A DNA stretch of 64,000 bases. Origin: Paenibacillaceae bacterium (GTDB lineage Bacteria > Bacillota > Bacilli > Paenibacillales > Paenibacillaceae). Of the stretch, positions 8,878 to 17,411 are shown piece after piece (positions within the stretch are counted from its first letter, which is position 1; every line of letters begins with the position of its first letter). The notes beneath the pieces were generated by a model, which saw only the letters and a program-made list of their open reading frames with translations, was not told the origin of the DNA and searched no databases. The translations under genes and the position numbers were made by a program. The stretch spans positions 60,674-124,673 of the forward strand of contig REGQ01000016.1 in assembly GCA_004134985.1 (NCBI GenBank). The letters are read 5' to 3'.

Positions 8878-8904
8878 AAAGTTCTGTATCGTATCCGACA
8901 AAAG

Positions 8905-8926
8905 TTTTGTGATTTGCGTCACAAAA
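8905..8926. promoter_or_regulatory. Perfect Fnr/Crp-type operator
   Basis: TTTTGTGA-N6-TCACAAAA is a fully symmetric 22-base site with the Crp/Fnr core TGTGA-N6-TCACA. A TATTTT hexamer at 8942-8947 lies where a -10 would be for activation from about -40. No intact gene follows on the plus strand. Confidence 0.7.
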
Positions 8927-8937
8927 GTAGTTCTTAC

Positions 8938-9470
8938 AGGCTATTTTTCATGTAGAAGGATAGCCTTGCTTTCTCTTAACGGAGCAGCAAGAGCTTCTCA
9001 TAATAGCGATGTTGAATTTGTACAATACTTAATGTGATTTGCTCAAGTACAAGAACATCTAATTTTTCTCCTATACGATGCAGCCATTGGCAGATCGCCG
9101 CGGTGGCTTCTTCGCACGTCTGCTAGTCGAACCATTATCTTGGCCGTGCTACCGTTGAATTTGAACTAGGAATGATCGTAGTAACTCCGGCTGTATTGGA
9201 GCAAACTGATGAATTGGAACAGATGATTGCATTTTAAACCGCCATGCCCGGTGTGATTGGGGGGAAGTAAGCGAAGAAGACACTATGTAGGCTGAATGTC
9301 TTTCGCGATGTATTTTTATGGTCAAAGTCAACACGGGATCAACAAATGTATGCTGTAAGTGATCTCAGAAAGTGCCAGGTTGAACACAAATCCGTAGAAG
9401 GTTGTTAGTAGTAATTTGACTAATGTTAGTTTAAGCCCCAGAGCTCAGACGATATAAGCCTACCGCTTGA
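8938..9470. other. Gene-free stretch with a coding remnant
   Basis: About 530 bases with no intact gene. On the plus strand the frame at 9127-9237 (after a TAG, ending in TAA) reads HYLGRATVEFELGMIVVTP and continues to DELEQMIAF, which looks like the end of a real protein, but it has no start or ribosome site. It may be what is left of the gene once served by the Crp/Fnr-type site at 8905. The family is not recognised. Confidence 0.35.
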
Positions 9471-9526
9471 ACAAGCTGCATTCTACTCTCTGTGCGCATA
9501 CATAGAGTAGATTGCAGCTTGTTTTT
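9471..9526 (+). terminator. Strong intrinsic terminator
   Basis: A 19-bp stem with one mismatch (ACAAGCTGCATTCTACTCT against its complement ending at 9522), a 14-base loop and a TTTTT tract on the plus strand. It stands far from any intact plus-strand gene and probably ended the lost gene behind the Crp regulator. Confidence 0.75.
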
Positions 9527-9606
9527 ACATATCAGTAAATTTTCATTGTAAACATATAGAATATAGTGGGTTTTAGAGAAACTAATACAAAAGCTTGAAT
9601 CTCTAT

Positions 9607-11016
9607 TTATATGATCATCTTAGGTAGCCTAATCTGAAAAACAGTTTCCATTAACACTGTCTCTTTTAATCGCACACTACCATCATGCGACTCCACAATC
9701 TCCTTTACAATAGCTAGCCCGATACCGAGGCCTTCACCTTTTCTGCCGCCGTCAGCGCGGTAGAATCGTTCAAAGATGCGCTCACGGTCCTCTAGAGCAA
9801 TGCCTTTGCCACGGTCCGCGACCGATATTATTACTTCCTCTTCTTCCTCCACCAGTCCCACTCCCAGATAACGCCCATCTTCACCGTAACGGACGGCATT
9901 GTCCAGTAGATTGCGCAATGCACGTTCGATAAGCGGCGCGTCCATCATAATCTCAATATCCGTATCCGGAATGTCCACCTCCAACATGACGTTTTTGCCG
10001 TTCAGGAATAAGAGATAGTCGGCTGCGACCTTTCGCATGAGTTCTGACAGGCTATATGGGGTGAGCTGAGGCTGGAGCACATGCTCCTCATGCCGAGCAA
10101 TGTCCAGCAATTGACCAAGCAGCTTGTCCATGTAGCGGGAGCGCTGCAGAATGATTTTGGCCGCGGACTGAAGTTCGTTCTCGTCCTTGAAGGTGCCGGT
10201 TCGGATCGTCTCGGCATAACCCAATATCATGGTCAGCGGCGTTCGCAAGTCGTGAGATAAGTTCGATAACAGTAGTCTTCGCCGATCTTCAAATTGCTTG
10301 ATTTGGGTCGACTGGCTTTGGATGCGCATTGCCATTGAATTGTAGTGGCGGGTCAACTGACCAATTTCGTCCCTCAACTTATCTTCCAAGACGATGATGT
10401 CGCTTCGGATGCCGACTTGGTTCAGCGCGTTATTGAGTTTCCGAATGCGTCGGTCAGTTGAAGAGAAATACCATAGGGAAAGAAGATAGGGGAGCAACAT
10501 GGCCAGTAACAAAGGCAAGATGAATGCTAACAAAGCTTCATTCGTTCGCAGAAAGAAATACAATTGTCCAGATTTCATGTCTTCGCCAGATAAGCTCAGC
10601 AGCAAGTAATAGGACTGGCCATCATGGTCTGCGGAATAGGCGAGTGTAATCGGATCGTATGCACTCCACAGATTATTCGGTATATCTACCACACGGTCGG
10701 CCAATTCGCGAAAGTCGTAGGTCTGAGTCTCGCCAGCAGAATCATAGAGCGTTGCCCCGTTCTCAGCCACCCACTCCAGACGAATCTTGGGATGCGGTTG
10801 CAGCACATTCTCCAGAATGGGCTGAATTTCCGGTCCTGAGTAAGCGTTTTGCTGCTCAATGGCCTTAAGCGCTTCTTGCGAGATGGTGGTTAACGTCTTC
10901 AGATCATATCCCGGGCTCCAAATCCTCCCCGTTAACGTGGAAACCATAACAAACAAAATGATGCTGCCTAAAGCTCCGAACAGCATCATCAGCCATAATT
11001 TGGTTCTGCCCTTCAT
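9607..11016 (-). CDS. Membrane sensor histidine kinase of an OmpR-type pair
   Basis: 469 residues. Two membrane segments (about 8-28 and 155-178) flank an extracytoplasmic sensor of about 125 residues. A HAMP linker, a HisKA domain (SNLSHDLRTPLTMILGYAE, phosphorylated His) and an HATPase domain (N-box NLLDNAVRYGEDG, G1 ADRGKGI, G2 GLGIGLAIVKEI) follow. Its start overlaps the regulator stop by 4 bases (ATGA), so the two are co-translated. Signal unknown. The divergent SLH-protein gene is the nearest possible target. Confidence 0.92.
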   Translation of the reverse strand: MKGRTKLWLMMLFGALGSIILFVMVSTLTGRIWSPGYDLKTLTTISQEALKAIEQQNAYSGPEIQPILENVLQPHPKIRLEWVAENGATLYDSAGETQTYDFRELADRVVDIPNNLWSAYDPITLAYSADHDGQSYYLLLSLSGEDMKSGQLYFFLRTNEALLAFILPLLLAMLLPYLLSLWYFSSTDRRIRKLNNALNQVGIRSDIIVLEDKLRDEIGQLTRHYNSMAMRIQSQSTQIKQFEDRRRLLLSNLSHDLRTPLTMILGYAETIRTGTFKDENELQSAAKIILQRSRYMDKLLGQLLDIARHEEHVLQPQLTPYSLSELMRKVAADYLLFLNGKNVMLEVDIPDTDIEIMMDAPLIERALRNLLDNAVRYGEDGRYLGVGLVEEEEEVIISVADRGKGIALEDRERIFERFYRADGGRKGEGLGIGLAIVKEIVESHDGSVRLKETVLMETVFQIRLPKMII

Positions 11017-11702
11017 CGTCCATCACCTGAGAAGCGATAGCCGATACCGCGAATGGTTTGAAGCCGAGCCTGAGCCCCTGGCGCGCTTTCGAGCATTTTG
11101 CGAATACGGCTGATAAACACGCTGAGGTTGTTGTCGTCATAGTTTTCATGATGCCAAACCTGTTTGTAGATTTCTCTTTTGGTCAGTATACGATCAGGAT
11201 TGCGCATAAACACCTGCAGCAACTGGCATTCCACTGGAGTCAGCCCATGCCGCTGTTTATCGTTAAACAGTACGTAATTATCGATATCCAAAACGAGTTT
11301 ATTCAGCTGAATAACATCAGTCAGGCGGGACAATTCTGGCTGGCTCCTGCGAAGGTGGGCCTGTATCCGCATCAGCAGTTCAATTGGGCTGAAAGGCTTG
11401 GTCATATAATCGTCGGCCCCTAGTCCAAGCGCATCGATTTTGTCCTCAAGCTCTCTTCTTGCACTAAGCGCAATGACCAGCGTCTCCGGACGATGCTCCC
11501 GCAAGTAGCGCAGCACCTCGAATCCGTTGCCGTCATCCATCATGATGTCAAGCACAATTAATGAGACGGGTCGGTCTCGCACCTGTACAATCGCCTTCCG
11601 TCCGGATTCCGCTTCGGCAATGTCCCATCCCATGCGTTCTAGATGCAAGCGAATAAGTTTTCGAATGTCGGGCTCGTCATCGACGATCAGAATCCGATCC
11701 AT
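11013..11702 (-). CDS. OmpR/PhoB-family response regulator
   Basis: 229 residues from the ATG at 11702, with GGAGAG about 9 bases upstream; the in-frame ATG at 11720 lacks a ribosome site. Receiver domain with phospho-acceptor Asp52 in IVLDIMMDDGNG and Lys102 in MTKPF. The C-terminal winged helix (about 130-228) includes VECQLLQVFMRNPDRILTKR and the NNLSVFISRIRKML recognition region. It is transcribed before its kinase. Paired 11-bp direct repeats at 11793-11812, between it and the divergent SLH gene, suit binding by this family. Confidence 0.93.
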   Translation of the reverse strand: MDRILIVDDEPDIRKLIRLHLERMGWDIAEAESGRKAIVQVRDRPVSLIVLDIMMDDGNGFEVLRYLREHRPETLVIALSARRELEDKIDALGLGADDYMTKPFSPIELLMRIQAHLRRSQPELSRLTDVIQLNKLVLDIDNYVLFNDKQRHGLTPVECQLLQVFMRNPDRILTKREIYKQVWHHENYDDNNLSVFISRIRKMLESAPGAQARLQTIRGIGYRFSGDGR

Positions 11703-11792
11703 GTGTTGATCACTCTCCATATTTGGATGGTTGCGATTTTATTATAGCAAGAACAGAGGCTAATATGATACGAATACGGGCAATATTCGATT

Positions 11793-11812
11793 TTCATTAA
11801 GACTTCATTAAG
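11793..11812. promoter_or_regulatory. Direct repeats typical of an OmpR/PhoB binding site
   Basis: TTCATTAAG occurs at 11793-11801 and again at 11804-11812, a period of 11 bp (one helical turn), in the 364-base gap between the response regulator and the SLH gene. The rest of the gap holds the SLH leader and nothing else I can name. Confidence 0.6.
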
Positions 11813-12066
11813 ATTCGGCGTTGATTTTTTAGATACAATGATAAAGATAATGTATTACGAAACGAAGCATAAGAGGAGGGATTCACTTATTTTTTCTTAG
11901 CGACGATGATCTCTGGATTTACTTCAGTAACTTCTTAAAAATTCCAATTCAGATTTCTGACACCGTTGAGACACTCTACAAAGAAAAAGTTTGGAAGGAG
12001 CATGTTTGTTCTTGAAGCGAGCATGCATTGACTATTTTTATTTTGGGAAGGCAGGAAAGTGGAATC

Positions 12067-14124
12067 ATGAGGAAGAAATTTATAATTTGGTTTATGGCGC
12101 TGACACTCGGTTTGACTTCCGCAGCATCGATTGGAGGCAGTGTGAGTGAGGCGAAGACTTCGGCAGATTTCATCGATTTAAAGGAATTGGACGAGGTTAC
12201 GAAGGGAAAGTTTGATGCAATGATTGCAGCGGGTATTTTTAGCGGAGTCACTGATAATAAATTCGGTCTGGATGACCTGATGAGTCGCGCTCAATTTGCG
12301 AAGGTAGCAGCGATTATTTTTAACTTGGATGTCGACCAAAATCTCAAGGAATCGTCGTTCAGTGACGTAAAGATCGATGATCCCGCAAACGGCTTCGCGC
12401 TGTCTTATATCGAGGCGATCAAGAAAGCGGGAATAACGGACGGTGTAGGCAACGGAGAATTTCACCCTGCGGGTGAGGTGACCAAAGAACAATTAGCTAC
12501 ATTTCTGATTCGAGGATTAGGTCGGGAGGAGGAAGCAAGGTCGGCCCCAGATGTTGGCGATAATACCGTCTCCAATTGGGCGAAAGGTTATGTCCAGTTG
12601 GCACTTGAGCAACAGTTGCTAGAGAATTCTTCGGACGGTACATTCGGCGGTAAAGCAGAAGCGAGCCGTGAATTACTTGCTACCGGATCCTTCGAAAGCG
12701 CCAAAAGGTTCGAAGCTACTCAACCGCTTGAGGTGTCCGGAGCGGATTTCGTGGAGGGGAACAAACTTGAGTTGACGCTGACGATACGGATCGCTGAGAA
12801 CTCTGTTGATCTGTCCAAGATAACGATTAACGGTGTGCAGCTTGACCCGAAGCTGGATAGTTATTTGCTGTCCGAGGACAAGAAAACGATTATTATCAAG
12901 TTGCATGAAGGATTTAAACTTGATACATCCAAGCCACCGGTTATCGTAGTAGACAGCCTGAAGACATTATTCGGGAACGAGGTTAAGAATGAGGGGAGCA
13001 AACCGATACCGGTTAAGGTAACTGAACCTCCGGTGACGCCGCAATTGGTCACTTATACGCCACCGACTACACCATCGACGCCTACGCCCATCCCAGTGCC
13101 AGTGCCTGATGTAACGCTGACAATCGATGTCGTTAACGGAACAATTACGCAAACGACAGCTTCTTATCCGGTAACGGGATCGGTCACTGGCACCGTGTAT
13201 TATTCCGTGCTGCCATCCGGTTCGGCAAATCCAAGCTTGGATGGTATCAAAATAGGGGCGAATGCTGTCGTGCACGGTTCGGTTCAATTGGACGGAACGA
13301 AGGCGAACTTGAATTTGAACGGATTAACCGAGTGCACCTCATACGTGTTGTATGCTTATGCGTTTGCCAACAATAAAACATCTAACGTCAGTATCATACC
13401 TTTCCAGACGTTGGCTGAGCAGCAGATCGCGCCTACGATTACTTTTAACGCCGCGGGTACACAGAGAAGCATGGGATCCGCTAGTGACAAGATCGATGCA
13501 AGTGTGAACCCCGATGGATCTGATGCACTTTATTACGTTCTTACGGAGTTCAATCCTTTAGTTTCCCCGAGCGTAGCACAAGTAAAATCCGGACAAGATG
13601 CTTCGGGGGGGACAGCACTTCATCAAGGAACGGTCAATACGGCATTAATTGTATCCAATATCAGTATCTCTGAGAACTTGCTTCCCAACAAAACCTATCG
13701 TCTCTACGTAGTCGGATCAAAGGGGATGTTGGATAGTGAAGTTACTGGGTTCACCTTTTTTCGAACAGATTCGATCATTGATACGTTCACGAGTATGGGC
13801 ACGCCTATCGTGTACTCAAATTCGATTACGGTCTCACCAGATTACAATGGAAATGAATATCTTTTCTACTATGTAACAACGGATCAGTTCAAAGGATTGA
13901 ATCCGCCTTCTGCTGATTATATTATTCATCAGGGTGGGCTTGGAACGTATGAATCTGTAAACGGTACGGTAAGCATGCAAGGTTCGTTTGCGACAAGTAT
14001 CGGCCTCTATACAGTCATTGTGGCCTATGATCAAGAGTTGGGGGATCACATTCGTTCGAACGTAGTAACCTATATTCCTATTCCTCAAGTAGACTTGTAC
14101 GATCGTGATGAACACGAACAATAA
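12067..14124 (+). CDS. S-layer-homology surface protein
   Basis: 685 residues from the ATG at 12067, the start that directly precedes the signal peptide (MRKKFIIWFMALTLGLTSAA). Three SLH-type repeats (about 30-90, 90-155 and 155-215) should bind pyruvylated wall polymer; the second is clearest (FSDV, then ITDGVGNGEFHPAGEVTKEQ). An Ig-like region follows (about 220-320), then a Pro/Thr linker (TPPTTPSTPTPIPVPVPDV) and two or three fibronectin-type repeats to the end. No enzyme domain is visible. It diverges from the two-component genes and is a candidate target of that system. Confidence 0.8.
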   Translation: MRKKFIIWFMALTLGLTSAASIGGSVSEAKTSADFIDLKELDEVTKGKFDAMIAAGIFSGVTDNKFGLDDLMSRAQFAKVAAIIFNLDVDQNLKESSFSDVKIDDPANGFALSYIEAIKKAGITDGVGNGEFHPAGEVTKEQLATFLIRGLGREEEARSAPDVGDNTVSNWAKGYVQLALEQQLLENSSDGTFGGKAEASRELLATGSFESAKRFEATQPLEVSGADFVEGNKLELTLTIRIAENSVDLSKITINGVQLDPKLDSYLLSEDKKTIIIKLHEGFKLDTSKPPVIVVDSLKTLFGNEVKNEGSKPIPVKVTEPPVTPQLVTYTPPTTPSTPTPIPVPVPDVTLTIDVVNGTITQTTASYPVTGSVTGTVYYSVLPSGSANPSLDGIKIGANAVVHGSVQLDGTKANLNLNGLTECTSYVLYAYAFANNKTSNVSIIPFQTLAEQQIAPTITFNAAGTQRSMGSASDKIDASVNPDGSDALYYVLTEFNPLVSPSVAQVKSGQDASGGTALHQGTVNTALIVSNISISENLLPNKTYRLYVVGSKGMLDSEVTGFTFFRTDSIIDTFTSMGTPIVYSNSITVSPDYNGNEYLFYYVTTDQFKGLNPPSADYIIHQGGLGTYESVNGTVSMQGSFATSIGLYTVIVAYDQELGDHIRSNVVTYIPIPQVDLYDRDEHEQ

Positions 14125-14280
14125 CGTTAACGGTCTGCCAGGATCGGCATCGGTCTGTTACTCGTGTAGAGCTCACGACAATGGTTCAGCGACTACTTAG
14201 TAAAGTCGGTTTGATTTAAGCCAGTTATCCTGTTGAATAGGCATGGGTTTAGTCATGTTCCCTGGGTTGGCCAGAGAAGC

Positions 14281-14321
14281 AAAAAAACCGACGTCGGTAA
14301 GCAACCAACGTCGGTTTTTTT
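14281..14321. terminator. Bidirectional intrinsic terminator
   Basis: A 14-bp perfect stem (AAAAAAACCGACGT and its complement) with a 13-base loop and T tract. It lies 157 bases past the SLH gene and probably ends its transcript. From here to 14559 I see nothing else. Confidence 0.85.
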
Positions 14322-14559
14322 GCGTGGACTACTAGGTGGGGGGCTATTTTACGTTCACAAATAGCCATTAAAGATTTCATTAAGAAAAAAACAGTGTGCT
14401 CACCTTAAAATAGAAGTAAACGTTTTATTGCGATTTTGGACATATGTGTCGGTCGGGTTGTCTGTAGAGATCGTTACTTCTGAGGATGGGATTAACTGCT
14501 AGTCATCGGCAGGTATTTCTTAGTTTACAAAGGTTATGAATGCTTAAATCAGGGTATAA

Positions 14560-14871
14560 GCCAACAAATGTCCTGATGGTCAACATACAGCTAATAATGA
14601 TATTTCAACAGATCATATTGAGGACGCTTATGCGTACATGCAATCCCAAAATGTACATTTGACAACTGCAATCGAGCACGTGGAGCAATTCGATGAGACG
14701 ATTGAGACATTGTACAAGCGATTTTTCACTGAGTGGCTGCCAACAGCGGAATATGAGCAGGTCGACGGCGCACAGCTCGAAATATACGGCGGAATGGGCG
14801 AGCTTGGTTACGTTGAATTATGGTTTGCCGTCAGAAAGAATGCTTCATCGGAGAGCTTAGCTGGAGAATAA
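14560..14871 (+). pseudogene. Chimeric remnant: VOC-like piece joined to GyrI-like C-terminus
   Basis: Open from just after a TAA at 14557 to a TAA at 14871, 103 codons. The first 45 residues (ISTDHIEDAYAYMQSQNVHL) resemble the middle of a glyoxalase/VOC protein. The rest (LYKRFFTEWLPTAEYEQVDG through YVELWFAVRKN) matches the end of a GyrI-like effector-binding domain, as found at the C-terminus of some AraC regulators. Neither part is complete and there is no clear ribosome site before the internal ATG at 14638. It is probably debris of two genes. A short expressed protein from 14638 cannot be excluded. Confidence 0.45.
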
Positions 14872-15116
14872 GCGGTTGGGTTAACCTACAAATGTTGACT
14901 GGCGTTTTGATTGTATAAGGATTATGCTATTAAACGCTAGTACTGCATAATTATTTGTGGTTCGGAGGCTTCTGCTTGGATCGCTGGATTGCCCAAAGCC
15001 AGAAATCATGCTCTTCTAAGGAAGAGGTATATGTTATGCTTCGATAGAAGTATTAAGACTATCTGGCAATCGATGTTATTTAGTAGAAACAATAAAATAA
15101 GGGATAGTGATTTTAC

Positions 15117-16118
15117 GTGAGTTCACGTTCAAAAATATTTGAAGAATTATCTTTTCAAAAGATCAATGAGATCGTTGAGCAGCATTTCGGAAAGACCGCA
15201 GGTATCGACATTTTGCTTTTAAAAGGAGGCCTTTTCAATACAACATACAAGCTGACATTATCTTCACCTCATCACGAATTAATTCTTCGAGTCGGACCGG
15301 TGAATGAACAGTATCTTTTGCCTTTTGAACTAAATTTAATGCATGCAGAAAGTCGAGTATATGATCTACTTGCCGAAAAACATATACCTTGTCCTACAGT
15401 CCTAGTGTGTGATTCAACAAGAAAGATCATAAATAGAGACTATATGATAACTGAATTTATTCGTAGTGTTCCATTGTCTGATGAAACGATCCCGGAAGAC
15501 GCAAAGACTGAACTATATGAACAAATAGGTGAAGAAACTGCAGAGATGCATTCCATTGTAGGTTCAAAATTCGGTAGAGTATCTGATATTCAGCGCAATG
15601 GTGGCTACGATAGTTGGGGGGATTTCTTACTTGCACAGGTAATTGAAATAGGGCGGAAATGCTGTGAATATAATGTTTTTGATAACGACACAGTAAACAG
15701 GATTATTGGGCTATATGAGAATAATTCATGGCTATATAAGAACATCACCATCCCACGACTTGTACACTCCGATTTGTGGGCAGGCAATGTTCTTGTCCGA
15801 TTAAACAATATGAAAAATAAATATGAGCTTGCCGCAATCATTGATGCAGATAGAGCATTATTTGGTGATATAGATTTTGAATTTGTAAGTCCATGGATCA
15901 TCAACGAGTCTTTTATAAAAGGCTACGGGGATAACGATAAGCATAATGATGCTAATCACCAAATAAAGGTAGATACCTATAAATTAATTTATAGTTTTAT
16001 TGATTCCTTTGTTTGGAAAGTTCAATACGACAATGGGGTTGAATATGAAAATAATAAGCTGAGTACGACTGAACTGCTAAAATCACTAGAAGCCAAATTA
16101 AATAACATAAATGGCTAG
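15117..16118 (+). CDS. APH-family small-molecule kinase
   Basis: 333 residues, GTG start preceded by AAGGGAT. The fold is that of aminoglycoside phosphotransferases and choline kinases: nucleotide loop near LLKGGLFNTTYKL, catalytic loop VHSDLWAGNVLV (HxDxxxxN) and metal-binding IIDADRALFGDIDFEF. Such proteins phosphorylate a hydroxyl on a small substrate in the cytoplasm. Sequence alone does not tell antibiotic resistance from a metabolic role. It stands alone, and the downstream terminator is shared with the opposite strand. Confidence 0.8.
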   Translation: MSSRSKIFEELSFQKINEIVEQHFGKTAGIDILLLKGGLFNTTYKLTLSSPHHELILRVGPVNEQYLLPFELNLMHAESRVYDLLAEKHIPCPTVLVCDSTRKIINRDYMITEFIRSVPLSDETIPEDAKTELYEQIGEETAEMHSIVGSKFGRVSDIQRNGGYDSWGDFLLAQVIEIGRKCCEYNVFDNDTVNRIIGLYENNSWLYKNITIPRLVHSDLWAGNVLVRLNNMKNKYELAAIIDADRALFGDIDFEFVSPWIINESFIKGYGDNDKHNDANHQIKVDTYKLIYSFIDSFVWKVQYDNGVEYENNKLSTTELLKSLEAKLNNING

Positions 16119-16266
16119 TATCATATAACTATTAGATCAGGGAGTCAACGCGCAACAAGTTAAGTTGTTGTGGCCATCTACCTCGTGGCATCTGATGAAG
16201 ATTTCCTCTCATATTGTAGCGCGGCTGACACTGATTGTCGCTGTCGTCGCAGCGATTCATCAAAAG

Positions 16267-16315
16267 AAATAGACCGCCCCTCTGTGATATGATATGCTCG
16301 GAAGACGGTCTATTT
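16267..16315. terminator. Bidirectional terminator between convergent genes
   Basis: AAATAGACCG and its exact complement CGGTCTATTT flank a 29-base loop, with A and T tracts outside, between the APH-like gene (plus) and the lipoprotein gene (minus). Just before it (about 16192-16272) a plus-strand frame reads HIVARLTLIVAVVAAIHQKK and stops, probably the tail of a lost membrane protein. Confidence 0.7.
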
Positions 16316-16352
16316 TTCGTTTTATTATAACGGGTCAAAATCAGTAAATGGA

Positions 16353-17411
16353 CTACTTCTGTGCAATCGGCAATTCTAACAACGCATTGACAAAAGTATC
16401 TAATGAAACCGTTCGGCTAGCATAATCAAAATCGTTTAGCGTATCATTAATTGAATAAAATGCAATATTGCTTTCCTTCACTGTCGGGATTGTCTGCCAT
16501 ATAGTAACTGAAGAAAGTTTCGTTTCAAGCTCTTCTACCGTTGGATTAAAATTCGTATAAGCGATAATATCAGCATCGCTCAAGTATTGGTTAATCACTT
16601 CTAATGAAATTGGAGAATAGTAGCCCTCCGATTGCGGGTTCCCTCTGTTGAAAAATTCTTTTTCAATCATCTCAGGCGCATGCATACCCAAATCTTCATA
16701 AATAATTCCTCGAGTCTTATCTCCTTGTAAGCCTGGAGTACCTTCCTCCACACCTTGTAAAAAAACAATTTTCTTATCATATATGCCCGCATCGATGAGA
16801 CGTTGCTTTGCAGCTTCGACTTTAGTCTCATATTGCGCAATCAAATCTTTGGCCTGTTCTGGCATTCCGAATACATCACCAAAGAAAGTCATTCTCTCTT
16901 CCAAAGCAGACATTTCATTATAGAAAATGGTGGGGGCTATTTTGTTTAATTGCTCTATGGACGATGAAGACCAAGTTGGAGAACCAATAATTAAATCGGG
17001 TTCAAGGGCCATAATGGCTTCCAAATTATCTCCAGAAACGACCTTAACGTCTGAGATGAACTGTCCCCACTGTTGTAACCATGCTTCAGGCCGCATCGAT
17101 GGATCACCATATTTATCAACGCCAACAACCGTTTTTCCAAAAGGCAAGATATCTCCAACGTTATTACCTACCAGATATACAATCCGCTGCGGATCTGCAG
17201 GAACCTTAATGTCTCCATGCTCTGTTTTGACAATCCGTGTTTGTGCCACTGTTTCCTTTGCTTCCGAGCTTGAGGTTGCCTGAGTTTGCGCTGGCGTCGG
17301 ACTTGGAGAATTTGTATTCGCAGGTGAAGCCGATGTACATGCTGATAAGAGCAGCATGACGCTTAATGCAGCCGATAAAATGATTTCCTTATTTTTTGTC
17401 TTTCCAAACAT
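16353..17411 (-). CDS. Ferric-siderophore binding lipoprotein (internal start)
   Basis: 352 residues from the internal ATG at 17411, with AGGAGACGG about 10 bases upstream. Signal peptide MFGKTKNKEIILSAALSVML and lipobox LLSAC, then a Ser/Pro/Thr/Gln linker (about 20-55). The mature part (about 60-350) is a FecB/FepB-type periplasmic-binding fold: the TEHGDIKVPADPQRIVYL start, two lobes, and the connecting region LEPDLIIGSPTW. It should capture a ferric siderophore outside the cell. No FecCD-type permease lies nearby, so it must hand over to a transporter encoded elsewhere or to the ABC pair at 23204-26874. Confidence 0.8.
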   Translation of the reverse strand: MFGKTKNKEIILSAALSVMLLLSACTSASPANTNSPSPTPAQTQATSSSEAKETVAQTRIVKTEHGDIKVPADPQRIVYLVGNNVGDILPFGKTVVGVDKYGDPSMRPEAWLQQWGQFISDVKVVSGDNLEAIMALEPDLIIGSPTWSSSSIEQLNKIAPTIFYNEMSALEERMTFFGDVFGMPEQAKDLIAQYETKVEAAKQRLIDAGIYDKKIVFLQGVEEGTPGLQGDKTRGIIYEDLGMHAPEMIEKEFFNRGNPQSEGYYSPISLEVINQYLSDADIIAYTNFNPTVEELETKLSSVTIWQTIPTVKESNIAFYSINDTLNDFDYASRTVSLDTFVNALLELPIAQK

